Shown piece after piece: positions 62,184 through 64,000 of a stretch of 64,000 nt of DNA. Within the stretch, counting starts at the first letter, position 1. Each line of letters begins with the position of its first letter. Made by a program: the position numbers and the translations under genes. This DNA comes from Pseudomonas sp. PDM18 (lineage in GTDB: Bacteria; Pseudomonadota; Gammaproteobacteria; Pseudomonadales; Pseudomonadaceae), in the NCBI RefSeq assembly GCF_014852585.1, contig NZ_JACVBX010000009.1:1-64000 (forward strand). Reading direction: 5' to 3'. Below the pieces are notes generated by a model, which worked only from the letters and a program-made list of their open reading frames with translations, was not told where the DNA came from and ran no database searches.

Positions 62184-62576
62184 TCAACGTGACCGGCGGG
62201 TGCTGTTCTTCTTTTCGCTCTGGCGCTCGACGGCCTGGACGAAGAGTTCCTCGACCAGCAGGGACTGGATGGGCGCGCGGGTTTCCAACGACAGACTCAT
62301 CGATTCCAACTTCTGGTTAACGCCGAGGCGGGCGATGCCGCACAGCAGGATGCGCTGGGCGCCGAAGATGCTGCCCTTGTCGACCAGAACTTCACGAGGT
62401 TTTTCGCCGTCCAGGTAGCTGACCTTGAGGGCGATGGCGGTGTCGTCGCGCACAGCCAGGTTGAGCCAGGTGGCGACGTTGAACTCGACCACCCAGCCCA
62501 GACCGGTCTTCTTGGCCACGGCTTCACGGACCAGATGAGCGGGAACCGGACCCAGGGGGGTGCTGTGGTTTTCCAT
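62184..62576 (-). CDS. Conserved-looking protein of unknown function
   Basis: The 130-residue protein starts at MENHSTPLGP. It has a mixed alpha/beta pattern (WVVEFNVATWLNLAVRDDTA; EVLVDKGSIFGAQRILLCGI) and a basic C-terminal tail (KKNSTRRSR). There are no membrane segments and I do not recognise a family. The ATG at 62576 was chosen over one at 62615. Confidence 0.5.
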   Translation of the reverse strand: MENHSTPLGPVPAHLVREAVAKKTGLGWVVEFNVATWLNLAVRDDTAIALKVSYLDGEKPREVLVDKGSIFGAQRILLCGIARLGVNQKLESMSLSLETRAPIQSLLVEELFVQAVERQSEKKNSTRRSR

Positions 62577-62892
62577 GGGGCTACTTCTGACTGCAGGGGG
62601 TAGAGCGAAATGCACTATCGGAAGACTCGATTTTATGTGAAGCAGTTCAAGTTTTCAGTCGGATTTTTGTAAGACAACCGCTATTGAGTATGCGTGACGT
62701 TACAGAAGCGAGCCGCTCTGGAATGCGACTCTGCTGCCTGAATGAGCTGAAGGAAGTGCCGCGGTAGCTACGGAATACCGAATACGGTCCGACGAAATGA
62801 ATGAGAGGGCTCGTCGTCACGCAAGGCCGGTCCGGCGCCATGCCGAATCGACCTTGCCGTGTCTCCTTGGCTGGCGCAGGCGCCAGTGAGGC
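62577..62892. other. Intergenic stretch without a gene
   Basis: About 316 bases, moderately AT-rich near 62640-62780. I see no convincing coding frame, repeat or RNA here. Frames crossing it are short or run antisense over the 51-residue gene. Confidence 0.5.
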
Positions 62893-62908
62893 CGGGCCCT
62901 GGGGCCCG
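62893..62908. terminator. Hairpin after the 51-residue gene
   Basis: CGGGCC-CTGG-GGCCCG, a 6-bp GC-rich stem, begins 5 bases beyond the stop codon of the small minus-strand gene. There is no T-tract, so its strength is unclear. Confidence 0.4.
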
Positions 62909-62913
62909 CTTGC

Positions 62914-63069
62914 TCAGGCCACGCCAGCAAAAATGCGGGGCCTGTGTTCGCCCGAGCGGTTCTTGCGCACTTCCCGGCGCTCTCTGAAGTCCAGTTCTTC
63001 CGGGGCGTCCATGCGTTCCCGCAGGTCTTCGATGACCTGCGGGGTCAACAGCTTGCGATGTCGAGTCAT
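62914..63069 (-). CDS. 51-residue charged protein
   Basis: The small frame encodes a strongly charged protein starting MTRHRKLLTPQVIEDL and rich in Arg and Glu (RERREVRKNRSGEHRPR), ending IFAGVA. A strong GGAGG ribosome-binding site lies 5 bases upstream of the ATG. A hairpin follows the stop. Both support a real gene. I do not recognise it; it may be a small nucleic-acid- or ribosome-associated protein, but this is only suggested by its charge. Confidence 0.6.
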   Translation of the reverse strand: MTRHRKLLTPQVIEDLRERMDAPEELDFRERREVRKNRSGEHRPRIFAGVA

Positions 63070-63215
63070 ACGCACCTCCTGCGTGCTGATGCCTCATTAA
63101 TTGGACTAGCACGCGGGTACGAAGATTCAACATCCAGGCGGGACGGATTGACCAAACGGTCAGGCGGGCGAGGTGTAGGAACACCACGCGAAAGTGACAT
63201 GGCTGACGAACAACC

Positions 63216-63357
63216 TGTAGGAGCGAGGGGATGCCATCGTTACTGCTCGCGAACGAGTTCCCCTGCAGCGCCAACGTTGAGCTGTTCGCGAGCAAGCTCG
63301 CTCCTACAAAGAGCCTGTACCACGGCGTACAACCACGAACGCTTGTACGTCTTACGA
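63216..63357. repeat. Repeats between the small gene and the carboxypeptidase
   Basis: A CTGTAGGAGCGAGGGGATGCC...GCGAGCAAGCTCGCTCCTAC element lies at 63216-63307. A diverged GGCGTACAACC...CTTGTACGTCTTACG arm follows at 63322-63357. Confidence 0.72.
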
Positions 63358-63358
63358 A

Positions 63359-64000
63359 TCAACGCAATTCGTCGATCAGGTCCGCCACCGTCACCAGCAC
63401 CGCTTCCGCCAGCACCTTCGAACGCGCCCCGCTCCACCCGGTGCGCGCATTGGGCGACAGGTTGTGGTCCTTGAACGGCATCTCCAGAGTCAGCGACAGG
63501 CAGTCGTAGGTACGGCCGACGTGGTTGCAGGCCAGGGTCAGGTTGGCCTGGCCGGGAGCGTCCTTCGGATAACCGTGCACGCTCTGGAATTCGCCGTTGG
63601 CTTCCAGACGCTCGCGGAACAGGCTTTCCAGGCGCTCCAGCCGCGGCGTGAACTCCGGGTTGCCTTCGCAGCCGGCGGCGAACACGAAGGGGATTTCCTC
63701 GTCGCCGTGTACGTCGAGGAATAGGTCCACGCCGTATTTGGCCATCTGCTGCTGGACGAACAGCACTTCGGGGCTTTTCTCGGCGCTGGGCGCGGCCCAG
63801 GCGCGGTTGAGGTCCTTGCCGGCGGCGTTGGTGCGCAGATGGCCGTGGAAGGCGCCATCCGGATTCATGTTCGGCACCAGGTAGAAGTCGGCGCGTTCCA
63901 GGAGACGCTGGACTTCGACGTCGCTGGATTGCAGGCGCTCGATCAACCCTTCCATGAACCACTCGGCCATGTGCTCGCCGGGGTGCTGCTGGGCGATCAG
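63359..64000 (-). CDS. M14-family zinc carboxypeptidase, 5' end missing
   Basis: The gene runs off the right edge; 213 C-terminal codons plus the stop are visible. The zinc-ligand motif QQHPGEHMAEW lies at the window edge, followed by LVPNMNPDGAFHGHLR and NLNRAW-like DLNRAW. The third zinc histidine lies in FLDVHGDE and the catalytic glutamate in LTLEMPFKDH. These mark the bacterial cytosolic carboxypeptidase group of M14 (related to eukaryotic CCP deglutamylases). Confidence 0.9.
   Translation of the reverse strand: MIAQQHPGEHMAEWFMEGLIERLQSSDVEVQRLLERADFYLVPNMNPDGAFHGHLRTNAAGKDLNRAWAAPSAEKSPEVLFVQQQMAKYGVDLFLDVHGDEEIPFVFAAGCEGNPEFTPRLERLESLFRERLEANGEFQSVHGYPKDAPGQANLTLACNHVGRTYDCLSLTLEMPFKDHNLSPNARTGWSGARSKVLAEAVLVTVADLIDELR

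Noticed and set aside
62768-63295. 175-codon minus-strand frame over the 51-residue gene
   Set aside because: It reads through repeat sequence and has no ribosome site; the short frame has a strong GGAGG and a plausible end.
63240-63962. 240-codon minus-strand frame overlapping the carboxypeptidase gene
   Set aside because: Arg/Pro-rich shadow of a gene with intact zinc-ligand motifs; it also runs through the repeat.

Overview
The window is a GC-rich chromosomal segment that looks like a Pseudomonas of the aeruginosa / citronellolis / nitroreducens kind. This rests on gene content (liu, hbc-type, ben, cat, pca and pob genes, a fimU-pilVWXE operon) and on dense Pseudomonas-style intergenic hairpin repeats. 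I saw no rRNA, tRNA or CRISPR array. Species level is not resolved.

Layout, left to right. (1) 0.1-6.5 kb, minus strand: a sigma54 activator followed by an ABC exporter, a small subtilisin and an FAD monooxygenase. This is the maturation set expected for a quinohemoprotein amine dehydrogenase (qhpF, qhpE, qhpG); the structural genes would lie off the left edge. (2) 6.7-14.1 kb, plus: liuRABCDE, leucine/isovalerate catabolism, with a perfect palindromic operator before liuR. (3) 14.2-21.5 kb, plus: an HbcR-like sigma54 activator, OprD-type porin, GntP-type permease, 3-hydroxybutyrate dehydrogenase and acetoacetyl-CoA synthetase, with a recognisable -24/-12 promoter and two matching upstream inverted repeats.

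(4) 21.9-53.2 kb: a roughly 31 kb cluster carrying both branches of the beta-ketoadipate pathway: pcaC, pcaD, pcaB, pcaF, pcaJ, pcaI, catA, catC, catB, catR, benD, benC, benB, benA, a cupin gene, benR, pcaK, pcaR, pcaHG, pcaQ, pobR and pobA. Benzoate goes through BenABCD to catechol and CatABC to the enol-lactone. 4-Hydroxybenzoate goes through PobA to protocatechuate and PcaHGBC to the same enol-lactone. PcaD and PcaIJF finish both. Candidate operators for PcaR, BenR, CatR and PcaQ can be read directly. The type IV minor-pilin operon (fimU-pilVWXY1E) and a zapE-like ATPase gene are embedded in the cluster.

(5) 53.4-57.4 kb: a sigma-factor-like membrane protein with no normal start codon, then a RoxA-like di-haem cytochrome and a catalase-fold haem protein, both membrane-anchored. 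(6) 57.5-60.7 kb, accessory island: a small membrane protein, an Im9-like immunity protein and a PAAR/pyocin-type HNH nuclease, then a Bro-N antirepressor-like gene whose leader looks like a C4/P4-CI type antisense riboregulator. (7) 60.8-64 kb: hypothetical proteins, a PaaI-type thioesterase, a 51-residue basic protein and the 3' part of an M14 carboxypeptidase running off the right edge.

Nearly every intergenic gap holds a copy of one of four palindromic repeat families. A fifth element, in two copies (7.2 kb and 33.4 kb), keeps its hairpin by compensatory base changes. The most interesting items are the Bro-N riboregulator, the covarying hairpin element, the start-less sigma-like gene, the RoxA-like/catalase-like pair and the orphan PAAR nuclease.
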